Below, piece after piece: positions 48,016 to 60,000 of a DNA stretch of 64,000 nucleotides. The position numbers and the translations under genes are program-made. The notes beneath the pieces were generated by a model that worked only from the letters and a program-made list of their open reading frames with translations, made no database searches and was not told the DNA's origin. Origin of the DNA: Chloroflexota bacterium (lineage in GTDB: Bacteria > Chloroflexota > Anaerolineae > Aggregatilineales > Phototrophicaceae); NCBI GenBank assembly GCA_014338005.1, contig QUBZ01000002.1, positions 1 to 64,000 on the forward strand, in the 5' to 3' direction. Position 1 is the stretch's first letter; every line of letters starts with the position of its first letter.

Positions 48016-51000
48016 ATGACTACCAACCGTAAACGCTTGTTAACAACCCTCATAACGGGTTTAACGGTTTTTTCGATGGTTTTTAATCTGGCGCTCCCGG
48101 TCGCCCTTTTTATAGATACGGCCCGCGCCCAGGAAACGACCGAAGAACCCGCAGCCGAAATGCCGGCTGAAACGCCCACACCGGAGGTCACGGCGGTCGT
48201 CACCGACGAGCCGCCGCCGCCCCCTGCCCCGGAACTCACATCCGAACCACCGCCCCCAATCACCGAAGAACCCACGCTTCCGCCCGCCCCGGCGGATGTT
48301 CTGTTCCAGGAAAATTTCCAGGACGGCGATACCGCCGGCTGGCTGCTGTCCGCCGGTTGGTCAATCGTCAGCCTGGGCGATAATCTGTTTTTGACCACTG
48401 TCGAGGACAACCAGACGGCCACAATTGCCGACATCACCCCGGCGGATTTTGCGCTTTCGGCCCGCCTGCGGATTGAGGCCGGGCAGCCGGCGCATGTGGC
48501 GTTCCGGGCCGGCAGCGAAAGTTACACGCTGGTGCTGGACGCCGCCGGGAACGTCAGCCTCTACCGGGGCGCGCTGCCGGTCGCCCAGGGCGCGCCCATG
48601 CCCCCCCTGCCGGAAGGCACGCCCGCCCTCTGGCACACGCTCAATGTGCAGGTATACGGCGCGCTGATGGCGATCACCGTCAACGGCACGCCGCAGATCG
48701 TTTATACCGACCCCGCGCCGCTGGCGGCGGGTTACATCGTGTTCAGCGCCCCAACCGGCGGCGTCAGTCTGGACGAAATCATCGTCCGCCCGCAGGTCGA
48801 GCCGTTCGAGCCGCCGGTGATTATCCCGCCGACGGCAGCGCCCCCGGTTGAGCCAACGCCGGAAATCACGCCGGAAGCTACCGACGAACCGGAGATCACC
48901 CCCGAAGCGACCGACGAGCCGGAGCTTACGCCAGAAGCCACGCCGGAAGCTGCCGACGAACCGGAAATCACCCCCGAAGCGACCGACGAGCCGGAAGTCA
49001 CCCCTGAACCTGAAACTATCGAACAGCCTGTTCTCAGCGCCGATTTTGAGGCCGAAGCGCCCGGTTGGGCCTTCAGCGAGGGCGCGAGCATCGTGCAGGA
49101 AAGCGACACCAACCGCGCGCTGCTGATGTCGGCGGGCAGCACCCTGCTGCCGGCGGAGGCGCTGCATCTGGCCGATTTCCGCCTGCAAGCACGTCTGAAC
49201 CTGCTCTCCGACGGCGCGGACGGCACGCCTAACGGCCTTAACATCCCCTTCCACACCGGGGATGGGCGCGGTTACGTGCTGGCGATTGACGCCGCGCAGA
49301 CCGCCCTGTATCGCAGCGACGGCAGCGGCCCGGTGCTGCTGGCAAGCAGCCCGACCGCCCACGCCGCCCAGACCTGGCACGCGCTGGCGCTGGACGTTCA
49401 GGGCGGGCTGATCGTCGTGACCATCAACGAGACGGTTGAAATAAACTTCACCGACGAAACACCGCTCACCGGCGGCCAGATCGCCTTCAGCGCCGCCGGA
49501 GCCGCGCTGCTGGACGACATCGCCATCTACGACCGCACGCCGGAAGGCGCGCTGGAAGCCGCCCCCACCCCTGTACCCATGACGTTGAGCGAGGCCGAAA
49601 AAGCCAGGCTGTCCGGCGCGCTGCCGCTGGCTCTCGAAAGCCTGCTGAGCGGCGACGAGGCCGCCGCGCTGGAACTGGCCGCTGTTTATTACCTGCCGAT
49701 GGATGAAGAAAACCGCGCGCGGGTGGTCATCTGGCCTGCCGAGGGCGCGGCTGCCGCCGAAATCGCCGCGCTGGTGGAGATGGTCGGCGGTTCGGTGGAT
49801 TACCTGAACGACGATAACGTTGAGGCGCGCCTGCCGCTGGCGGCTCTGCTGCCGCTGGCGAACGCGCCGCAGATTCAGCTCATCACGCCCATCAGCATGG
49901 CGGTTTCCACCGGCGCGGCCTTCGCGCCGTCGGGGGACCAAAACGCCGAAGGTTTTGATGTGCTGGGCGTAAGCGACTGGCACGCCGCCGGGTTCACCGG
50001 CAGCGGTCAGAAGATCGCCGTCATTGATACCGGCTTTAATGGACTGAGCAGCATCGCCGCCGAGGAACGCGCCTGCGTCAGCGGCACGATTCCGTCCGGC
50101 GGGTCGTCGCACGGCGTCCAGGTCGTGCAGGTGCTGTGCGACATCGCGCCGGATGCCGCCGTCACACTGTACCGGGCGGACACCGCAGCCGACCTGGCAA
50201 CACGCATTAATTCGGCGCGCAGCGGCGGCAATCATATCATCCTGATTACGCTTGACCTGGGCGCGGATGTCAGCCCCGGCGACGGCACCGGCGGCGGCCA
50301 GATTGACGCCGTTTACACCGCCATCACCACCGCCAAAGGCGAAGGCCGTCTGGTGATCGTCAGCGCCGGGAACAGCTTCACCCGCTACGCCAGTTTTAAT
50401 CACCCCGGCAGCAGCACCGTCCAGATTCGGGCTACCGGCAGCGACTTCGTGCGCGTGCGCTGGAACGGGGCGGGCATCACCCCCACGCTCACCGGCCCTG
50501 CTACCCCCTTTGCTGCTACCAGCACGAACGGCGGTTATTTCACCGTCCTCAACGAGGGTGACTGTTCCAACAACTTCCCGATCACCGACGACCCCGGCAC
50601 TGACCCGGTTGAAGCCGAGCGCAACTACTGCGAACTGACCCTGACGCTCACCGGCGGCAGTGGTTACGTCCAGGTGCAGGTGCAGACCGTCGTCACCCTG
50701 CCGGTGGTCTACGACATCAACGGCGACCCCGTTTTCACAGAGCGTACCGAAATCATTACCGCGCCCGGCGGCGCGGATGAAGTCAGCAGCATTGGCCGCC
50801 CCGCCGACTCCCCCAATGCCCTGACGGTGGGCGCGGTTTGCGCCGAACCGTCGCTGGGACTGCCGGTGCAGACCACCGGCTCGCGCGGGCCGATCTTCAG
50901 CGCCGGCGGCGGCGCGCCGGGAACAGCTACGCCCGACCTCCGCGCGGCTTATAAACCCGATCTGGCCGGGCCGGCGGACATCGGCACGAGTGATGGCATG

Positions 51001-54000
51001 GGCGGCGTGACCTGCGACAGCGACGACGAATACGGCTTCAGCGGCACATCGGCGGCGGCAGCGCATGTGGCCGGTATCGCGGCCCTCATCCGCGCCAACG
51101 CCAATGTCAACGCCGCGACCCCGGCGGCCATCACCGATTATTTGCAGTCGCACGCCGCCGACCTGCATACCGGCGCAGAGGCTGATGGTTTTGATATGGT
51201 GTTCGGCGCTGGCCTGACCGTCCTCGGCAATCCGCAGCCGGACTATGCGCTCATCAGCACCCTCACCGACCCGGACGGCGCGCCCATCACCTGCCCTACC
51301 GGCATGGCGCGGTTCGTCAACCCCAATAACCTGAGCGTGAACCGCAGCAGCATGGACGGCGCGACCGTCTCCCGCGCTTACATCCATCCCGAACATGCCG
51401 CAGCAGCCGCCAGCGCCGGCGACTGTGTGATTCTGCTGCCGGGCGAGTACGTGACGCCGGTGAACATCACCGGCGCGGCCATCGCCAACAACGTGACCAT
51501 GCGCTCGTATGACTCCGCCCTCAACGGCGGCAAGCTGCCGGGTGATACGGTCACGCCGGACAGCGTTTTCTGGGTCAACCTGGGCGGCGAAGAAGGCGAA
51601 GGCGGCATCTTCGTCCGGCAAACCACCGGCTTCACGGTGGACGGTTTCATCTTCCTGGGCGCGCAGCCGCAGTCCGGCAGCGTGACAAAGCCGACCGGCA
51701 TCCTGACCGCCGGCGCAAACACCACGACCATCGCCAACAGCTTCTTCTCCGGTTTCACCGGCCTGGCGCTGGGCGGCAAGCCCATTCGCGTGGACGCTTA
51801 CCAGGGCTTTGGCAGCCAGGGTGTTATCATCCAGGGCAACGCCTTCACCGACAACAACGCCCGCCAGGGCGCGGTGATTGCCATCAAGGACTCCGGCACG
51901 AGCAGCCCGATAATCTTCCAGCACAACAAACTGTTCAGCAATGCCAGCACCAGCGATCAGGGCATTTTTGAGCCGCTGATCCAGATCTCAAACGCGGTCG
52001 TCAACATCTACAACAACCGCTTCATCAGCAACGCCACCCAGTCCATCATTCGGGTGCAGAACACCCAGGACTCGGCCATCCCGCCCTACAGCAACGCGCT
52101 GAACGTGAGCGTATTCGGCAACGCCTTCACCAACAACCAGAACACCGGCCCGGTCGTGCATCTCGTGCCGGGGCGGCGCTTCCGTTTTGTCAATAACACC
52201 GTCGCCGGGCATGTTTCTATCCTGCCGGGCGATTACGGCTACATTATCGTGCGCGGCACCAGTTCAACCCACACCAATGGTCTGTGGGAAATCCACAACA
52301 ACCTGTTCTACAATAACAACACCGCGTCCGGTCTCATCAAGGACTTCGCTTTCGTCACCTGCGACTCGATCAGCGGTGGGCCGGCCTCCGACAACGGCGC
52401 GAGAAACAACTGGGCTTTCAACAGCGGCACGGCCTCCGGCGTCTGCCAGAACCCGCTGGGCGGCTTTAACAACCGTATTATTGAGGCGGGCGTTGACCCC
52501 TGGTTCACGGTCGTCGGCCCGGAAGTCGCGCCGGACGACCCGTACCAACTGGTCAGCGCCGCTGCGCCCAGCCCGGACGACGGCGTGGACGATGGCGACA
52601 ACAGCCTGGTTTTCCCGGCCAGCCTGCTCTCCGACAGGGATGCGCTCAACCGCAAGCGCCTGGAAAACGTGACTGTGGACATCGGCGCTTATGAATTTAA
52701 AGCCGTCACGGCCGGCAGCCCGAACCCGACCTTCCCCGAAGACACGCTTTCGACCACCATCCCGCTGGAAGCCGAAGGCGGTTTCCCGCCCTACACCTTT
52801 ACGATTGAAAACTTCCCGGCGCTCTTCGACACCAATCCTGAAAACGCCTGCGGCGGCCAGCCGCTGCTGCTCAACCCGGCAGCGCAGACGGTGACGTACT
52901 GCCCGCCGAAAAACCTGTATACCGACGCCGACGGCGCGATGCCGCCTAACGGCGCACCCGCCGGGTCGGCAGTGTCGTTTACGTACCTCGTCCGCGACCG
53001 GGTGGGTAACATCAGCCCCGACCCCGGCGTGGTCACGCTGCTGATTACCCCCACCGACGACCCGCCGCTCCAGGAGCCGATCAACCAGCGGATTCAGCGG
53101 GAAGCCGGGCAGGTTTCCACGCCGATCAGCTTCCGGCTGCGGCCTTACGTCCGGTTTGACGACAACTTCTTCTTCTCGGAAGATGGCGGGCCGGAGGACA
53201 TCCTGGCCGGCGGCCTGCCCGCGCAAAACCAGACGCCCGGCGCGGACTACCCCTACGATTACACTTACGTGCCGGGCAGCCTCAGCGGGGACTATGTGGC
53301 GCTGGGCATCGGCGAAGCCGCCGTACAGAACGCCGTCAACAATACCACCGACGGGCGCATCAACCTGACCGCATCCGGCGGCGTCCGGGGGTCGTTCAGC
53401 TTCCAGTACACCGTCAACGAAAGCAGCGCCACCAATACCGTCACGGTCGAAATCGTTTCGTCGCTGCCTTACGGCGGCCTGCACGATGATACCAGCTTCG
53501 CTTTTGATTATACGAACGACTGGTCGCCGGTTTACAGCGAGCCGAACATCAACAACACTCTGCACCAGACCACCACGCTCGACGGAACGGCCACCTTCAG
53601 TTTCGTCGGCACAGGCTTCACGCTTTATATCCAGGGCAGCACGAAGGGCGGCTTCTGGGAGCTGCTGGTAGATGACCAGACCTTCCAGTGGAACGGCAAG
53701 CAGATTGCCACCCGCTCCGGCATCACCTGCCGCTCGACGGTCGCAACCGGCACGGGGACGAGCAGCACATTCATCAACGGTAAAGTGGCAAACGCCTATA
53801 CCGTGTCCTGCTCGCGGCTGCGCGACGGCGAGGCGCACACCATCAAAATCGTTAACAAGACCAGCCGCGCGCTACTCAGCGTGGACGCGGTCGGCATCCT
53901 GTCGGACAGCACCGTTCTGCTGCCGGGTTTCCACGAAGTTAAAGAGATGCAGACCATCCCGCTGTTTTACGGCTGGAACGAAACCACCGAAGTCGGCGCA

Positions 54001-57000
54001 TCCAACCGCCTCGCCATGTATACCGGCAGCCCGAACGTGGCGAACATCGTGTTCACCTTCAAAGGCACGGGTTTCGCCATCGGCACGACGCTGGAGCAGG
54101 AGAAGGTTTCCAAACTGGGCGCGACCTACACCATCTGCGTCGCCCCCGCCGCGACCGGTACGCCGCAGGTCTGCCAGAACTTTGATAACGGACTGGGCGG
54201 CAGCACGCGCCCCATCTGGAACGTTTTCCGCCCCTTCTTCGGCTTCTACCCCGACGCCGAATACGAAGTGACAATTGATATCACCGGCATACCCGCCGGC
54301 GGGCGCATGGTGATTGACTCCATCATCATCTTCGACCGCGAGATGGTGGGGCCGCTGCCCTATGGCACGACCGACGATGCCCGGCGCGACCTGCTGCTGT
54401 TCAGCGGCGGCCTGGAAGATACCTGGACGCTGGATACCAACAATAAACGCGCGTTGGGCAGCAGCCTGACCAGCACCGGCAAGGGCGTAACCACCGCCGG
54501 CCCGTTCGCCGCCTTCCAGATACCGGACGACGCCAACAGTTTCTCCTGGTGGCGCTCTGCCGGGCGCACCGACAGCCAGGACATCCTGATCTGCGTGGAT
54601 CGCGGCCAGCTTGACGCCGGCGATACGCAGGCCACCTTCTGCATCAGCAAAGACCTGCGCGACAAAAACACCCCCAACCCGCTCGTTATCTCCGAGTCGG
54701 ACTTCGGGCCGACCGGCTGGGGTACGGCTAACGGCAGCATCCACACGGTCGAAATCTTCAGCCTAACCAACTACCCGTTCAATTTCGACCAGTTCCAGGT
54801 GATATCCAGCGACGCTCCGCTGTCGCCCAGCTACTACGAGCAGGATGTCCTCAACCTGACTTACTACGACGACCTGGCAGGCGACGGCCTCTCGCTGACC
54901 ACCATGAACAGCACTCGTTATTCGGGCGGCAGCCAGGCGTTCATCAAGGAAAAGGGCGAAGGCGTTTTCTTCCGCTTCACCGGCACCGGCTTCTCGCCGG
55001 TCTTCACCCTCGACCGCTACGGCGGCCCGGTGATGGCCTGCTGGCTGAAGGACGCCGCGCAGACTGCTACACCGAATGACGTGCGGAATAACGGCACCTG
55101 CCAGACTTTCGACAACTACAGCAAGTCGGTCGTCTATCAGGCGGCGCGTTCCGTCCTCGGCCTGGAGAATGCCACCTACGCGGTTATCATCGAACACGCC
55201 GGCACCGACTATACGGTCGTCGGGCGCACCATCACCGGCAACTCCATGCAGTTCGACGCGCTGCACATCTACGGGGACGTATGGAACGGCCTCAGCCCGC
55301 TGGTGAGCGGCACACGCTACGAAACCAGCTATACCAACCGGGCTGCGGACAACCGCTTCCAGTATTTCGGCGCGGGCTGGCGCTCGGTCGAGGGCCGTTC
55401 GGCGTCGCGCTACTCCGGCCAGAACTACGATCAGGTCAGAACTTTCGGCGCGGGTCTCGTTTTCCTGACCAACAATGCCGACACGGTGCGGCTCTTCCGC
55501 GACGTGCGCTCCGGCTATGCGCCGCTGCGCGTGTGTTACGCGCCTTACACGCCGGGTACGTTCGTGGTGGATTACGGCGCTTATACCTGCGACGAGTTCC
55601 GCAATGACGGCGGCACGGCCAACCAGATGCCCTTCAGCATCCACTTCGGCAGTGACGATCCGCATGTCGTCTCCATCACCACATTGACCAACGGCTATCT
55701 GTACCTGGACGCCATCGAACCGCTCAATATCGCAGGCCTGGGGCCGCTGACGCCGGGCATCTACCCGGAAACCGAGCCGCGCCTGATCTACGCGCCGACC
55801 GACAATGCGGCGCTGGGCTGGGCCAATGTCGTCTCTCGCAGCTATGTAGACGGGGCTGCCATGCAGTCCACCGCGCCGGGCGCATCGCTCTACTTTGAGT
55901 TTGAAGGCACGGGTTTCTCGCTGCTGACGCTGTTCGACACGGCCAGCAGCAGCCTGCAAGCCGACATCAATGAAATCCCCGCCCCGCCCGATAAATCGTT
56001 CACGGTTCAGCTAACCAACGCCACCACCCGCGCCTACTACGGCATGGCACACAGCGTCACCGGCCTGCCTTACGACACCTACCAGGTTCTCATCACCGAA
56101 ACCGACCCGCTGCGGAACAAATTCACGGTGGACGGCATCCAGGTCTACGGCGATTTCGAGAACCCGCTTGGGCCGGGCATCTACGACGATACCGACCTCG
56201 GCCTGGCCTACGGCCCCTCTAACAGCGCGTGGACGGTTTACCAGGGCAGCCGCGCGGCAGCCTACCTAAGCCAGACCTACCGCACCGCCAACCGCCAGGG
56301 CGCGACCGTCGCCTTCGCAGTGACGAACGCGAATTCGATCACGCTGCACCACCTCAACTCGACCAGCACCAAAGTGCAAATCTGCGCCACGACAGCTGCC
56401 GGCGCGCGCACCTGTTCGGAGGTCAGTCTGGTGGGTAAATCCAGCACGATCTTCGACCTGGGCGCGGTCGGGAGTTATCAGGTCAGCATCACCAACCTGG
56501 ACATCCTCAAGACGCTCAACGTGGACGCTGTCGGCGTGCATAATACCACCGGCGGCGTGCTGTCGGCGGGCATCCACCAGGAAGGCAGCCCGCTGCTGAC
56601 TTTCGGCGGCGGGTGGAACGCCGGCTCAACCGCCGAACGCGGCGCAACCGATGGATTCGTCCGCAGTACCACCGTCGGCGCGGCGGGGCAAACGCTCGGC
56701 TTCACCTTCAACGGCACCGGCTTCAGCATCGTGCTGGCCGAAAGCACCACCACCAGCAGCAGCTACTCGCTGGTGATAGATGGCGGCGCGCCCATCAACC
56801 TGCCGAACGCGGCGCTCACCTCGGCCCGCGTCCCGGTGGCGCTGACCTACGTCGGCTTTGCGTCCGGCAGCCACACCGTCACCCTCACCAACAACGACGC
56901 CGGCAAACCGCTGCTGGTTGACCGGGTGGATGTGCTGGGGACGGCGGCCTCCATCGGCGCTGAAGTCACCGGCAACATCGAAAATGACAATCCGCTGATC

Positions 57001-60000
57001 GTCTACTTCCCGTACTTCAACGCTAATCCGGTGACGGCGGCTGCCGCTTCCAACGGCAGCCAGCACATCGGCTCGATGCGCGGCGCGGGCGTCTACTTCC
57101 AGCTGAACATCGGCACGTTCCAATACGTGCGCGAAACCAGCGGCAAATACGGCGGCGTTTCGATCTGCTCCGCAGCAGCCGGCACGCCGTCCACCGGCTG
57201 CACGCCGACCCTGGTGGCGAACAACCTGCCGCCGATAGGGTATCAGCAGGCGCAGGCGGCTGCCGTCGGCGGCAGCGGCACGCGCTGGGTTTTCATCCGC
57301 AACGACGACGGCAAACCGATGCCGCTGGACTACGTGCGCCCCACCAACCCAGACGGTGTGCTGACCAGAGGCTTCTATGAAGATACCTACGCGGCGGTCA
57401 GCAGCAAGTTCAACTTCGACGGCACGTTCAGCGAAGTGCCGGTCAGCGCGGCCTCCGGCGGGACGGTGCAGTCCACCACGACCAACGGCGGCGCGGCGCT
57501 CTTCCAGTTCAGCGGCACGGGTTTCTCGGTCTACTTCGGCCTGAACAATCTGGCCGGCGAAGTCGAAATCTGCTGGGTGAACGCCCTCACGCTCGACCCC
57601 GCCGCTGTTGAACCCGGCGACCCCGGCGCAGCCTGCCAGAGCTACAACAACTTCAACGACGCCGCCCGCTACAAAGCAGGCCGCACCAATATCATCGCCC
57701 TGGCCGCAGGTAACTATACCGCCGTCGCGCGCCACAAAGGCGCAACGGGGCTAACCACCATGCAGGTAGACGCGGTTGAGATTTACGACGACAACCGCAC
57801 CGGCAAACCGGCGCTGGATGTCCCCGGCCAGCGTTACGAAACCAGCTACGACCGCCGCCTGATAGACGACCTGTTCGTCTACTACGGCCAGGGCTGGCGT
57901 TCGGTGACCGGGCGCTCCGCCGCGCGTTACTCCGGCGAGAACTACGACACCATCAAGGACAGCATCGGCGCGGGCGTCCTGTTCCTGACGAACAACGCCG
58001 ACGCGATCACCCTGTATCGCGGCGTCGGCAGGGGCGTACCGCGCGTGGAAGTCTGCGCCCAGCGCGTCAGCGACCCGCTCCAGCGTCTCTGCACCACCGT
58101 CGCCAACGATCAGGGTTCGTACAGCCAGCCGGTCGCCGTGCCGCTGAACAACAGCGGTTACACCGGCGAACACCTCGTCACCGTCATGGTGCTGGATGCC
58201 GGCACGTTCATTCTGGACGCCATTCGTGTCAATGACAGCACCGCGCCGCTCGAACCCGGTTTCTACGAGGACGCCAATCCGGGGCTGCATTTCGGAAACG
58301 GCATCTGGACGGAAGCATTCCTCAGCAGCTACAGCGATGGCCGCGCCCGGCTGACCAGCACCGAAAACGCGACCGTCGAGTTCAGTTTCACCGGCGCGAC
58401 CGGCTTCGCGGTCGGCATGGTGGCCGATCTGTTCGGCGGCGAGGCGGAAGTCTGCTACGACACCGACGATACCTGGGGCGCGGGCGATGACTGCTACATC
58501 TACCAGAACGAAAGCCCGAAAGCCAGCTATGCCACCAGCCGCACCGTCACCGGCCTGAACAAAGGCACGACCTACTACGTGCGCGTCCGCAACGCCGAAG
58601 ATAACAACGCCGGGCGCAACCCGCGTTACGCCCCGGCCCGGCTGGTGATTGACTATGTGAACATCTTCGGGGACGACCTGCCGCCGGTTCTGGCCGAACC
58701 CGGCCTGTACAACGAGGACGCCGGCTACCTGCTGCTTCAGCCCGCCGAACGCTGGTTGAGCTTTAGCGGCAAGGCGGCGCGCGGTTTCAGCAGCGAAAGT
58801 TACGTCGGCGTGGTGGATGATCGCGGGCGGCTCTCGACTGCCTACGCCGGGCCAACAGCGACGCTGCGGCTCAACGTGCCGGTCGGCGGCGCGACGGTCA
58901 TCCTGTACACCGGCGCGGCCAGCCGCTCCAACCCGGCGCAAATGCTGGTCTGCGGCAGCGCCGTGACCGGAACAACCTGCACAGTCGTCACCAACCTGTC
59001 CACCGAAAACCAGATCGTCGTCAGCGGCGCTCAAATCCCGGCGCTGGGCGCGGCGGGCGAAGTGATGCTCTCCTTCCGCGCGCTGACGCCCGGCTACTTC
59101 CGCATTGACGGCTTCCAGATCATTCACGGCGCTGTCCTCACCCCTGGCGTTTACGACAGCTTCCTGATCGAAAACGGCGGGCTGCTGGACACCGAAGCCA
59201 CCGCCTGGACGCCGCTCAAATCCGCCAAAGCCTACGGCGGGTGGGTCACGCGCACGCTCGTCCAGGGCGGCACGCTGGCCTTCGACTTCAACGGTACGGG
59301 CTTCTCGCTGCTGGCGCAGGTGGACGGTTACGGCGTGGATACGCGCATCTGCTACAAACTGGCCTCCAGCGGCCAGCCGTTCCCGGCGGGCAGCAGCCCG
59401 CTCGACCAAAGCGGCAGCCTGGCAGCCGGCGATGTGATCTGCCGCACCGTCACGACCAGCACTTCGGCTGCCGACTGGGCCGCGCGTAACGGCGACCGCC
59501 TGAACCCGCGCACCGGCTACCAGTACGGCTTCACCTTCCACGGCCTGCCGGAGGATACTTACAGCGTCCAGGTGCGGCACGTGGACAGCACCATCGTCGC
59601 CGGGCGCAGCGCCCTCCAGGTGGATGCGGTGGCGGTCTTTGGGACGGCGGACGTGCTGCTGACGACCGGCCAAATCTACGACGACGGCGACGCCGGTCTG
59701 CTCTACGGACCGTTCGGCCTGTGGACGCCGGTCGTGGCGCGTTTCGGCCCGTCACGCGGCCCCTGGAACCTGACCGAACACACCTCGATCTACGCCGGCG
59801 CGCTCGTGCAGATGCGGGTCGAAGGCAACGCGCTGATCCTGTACCAGACCGCCAGCACGCGGAACACTCGTAAGGCTGTGTTCTGCCTGACCACCATCGA
59901 AGGGCAGCAGTGCGCGGACTTCAGCCAGGCCGGACGCACGACGTACTTCACGCCCATCGCCTTCTACGGCTTTGGCAGCCAGGACACGCACGAAATCATC

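Noticed and set aside
48361..51924. A 1,187-codon open frame on the minus strand inside the giant gene, and similar long antisense frames at 52264-53838, 54763-55959 and 57751-59673
   Set aside because: High-GC codon use keeps stops out of the opposite strand. The predicted proteins are rich in Arg/Gly/Ala/His with no recognisable domains or ribosome sites, while the plus frame has clear domains.
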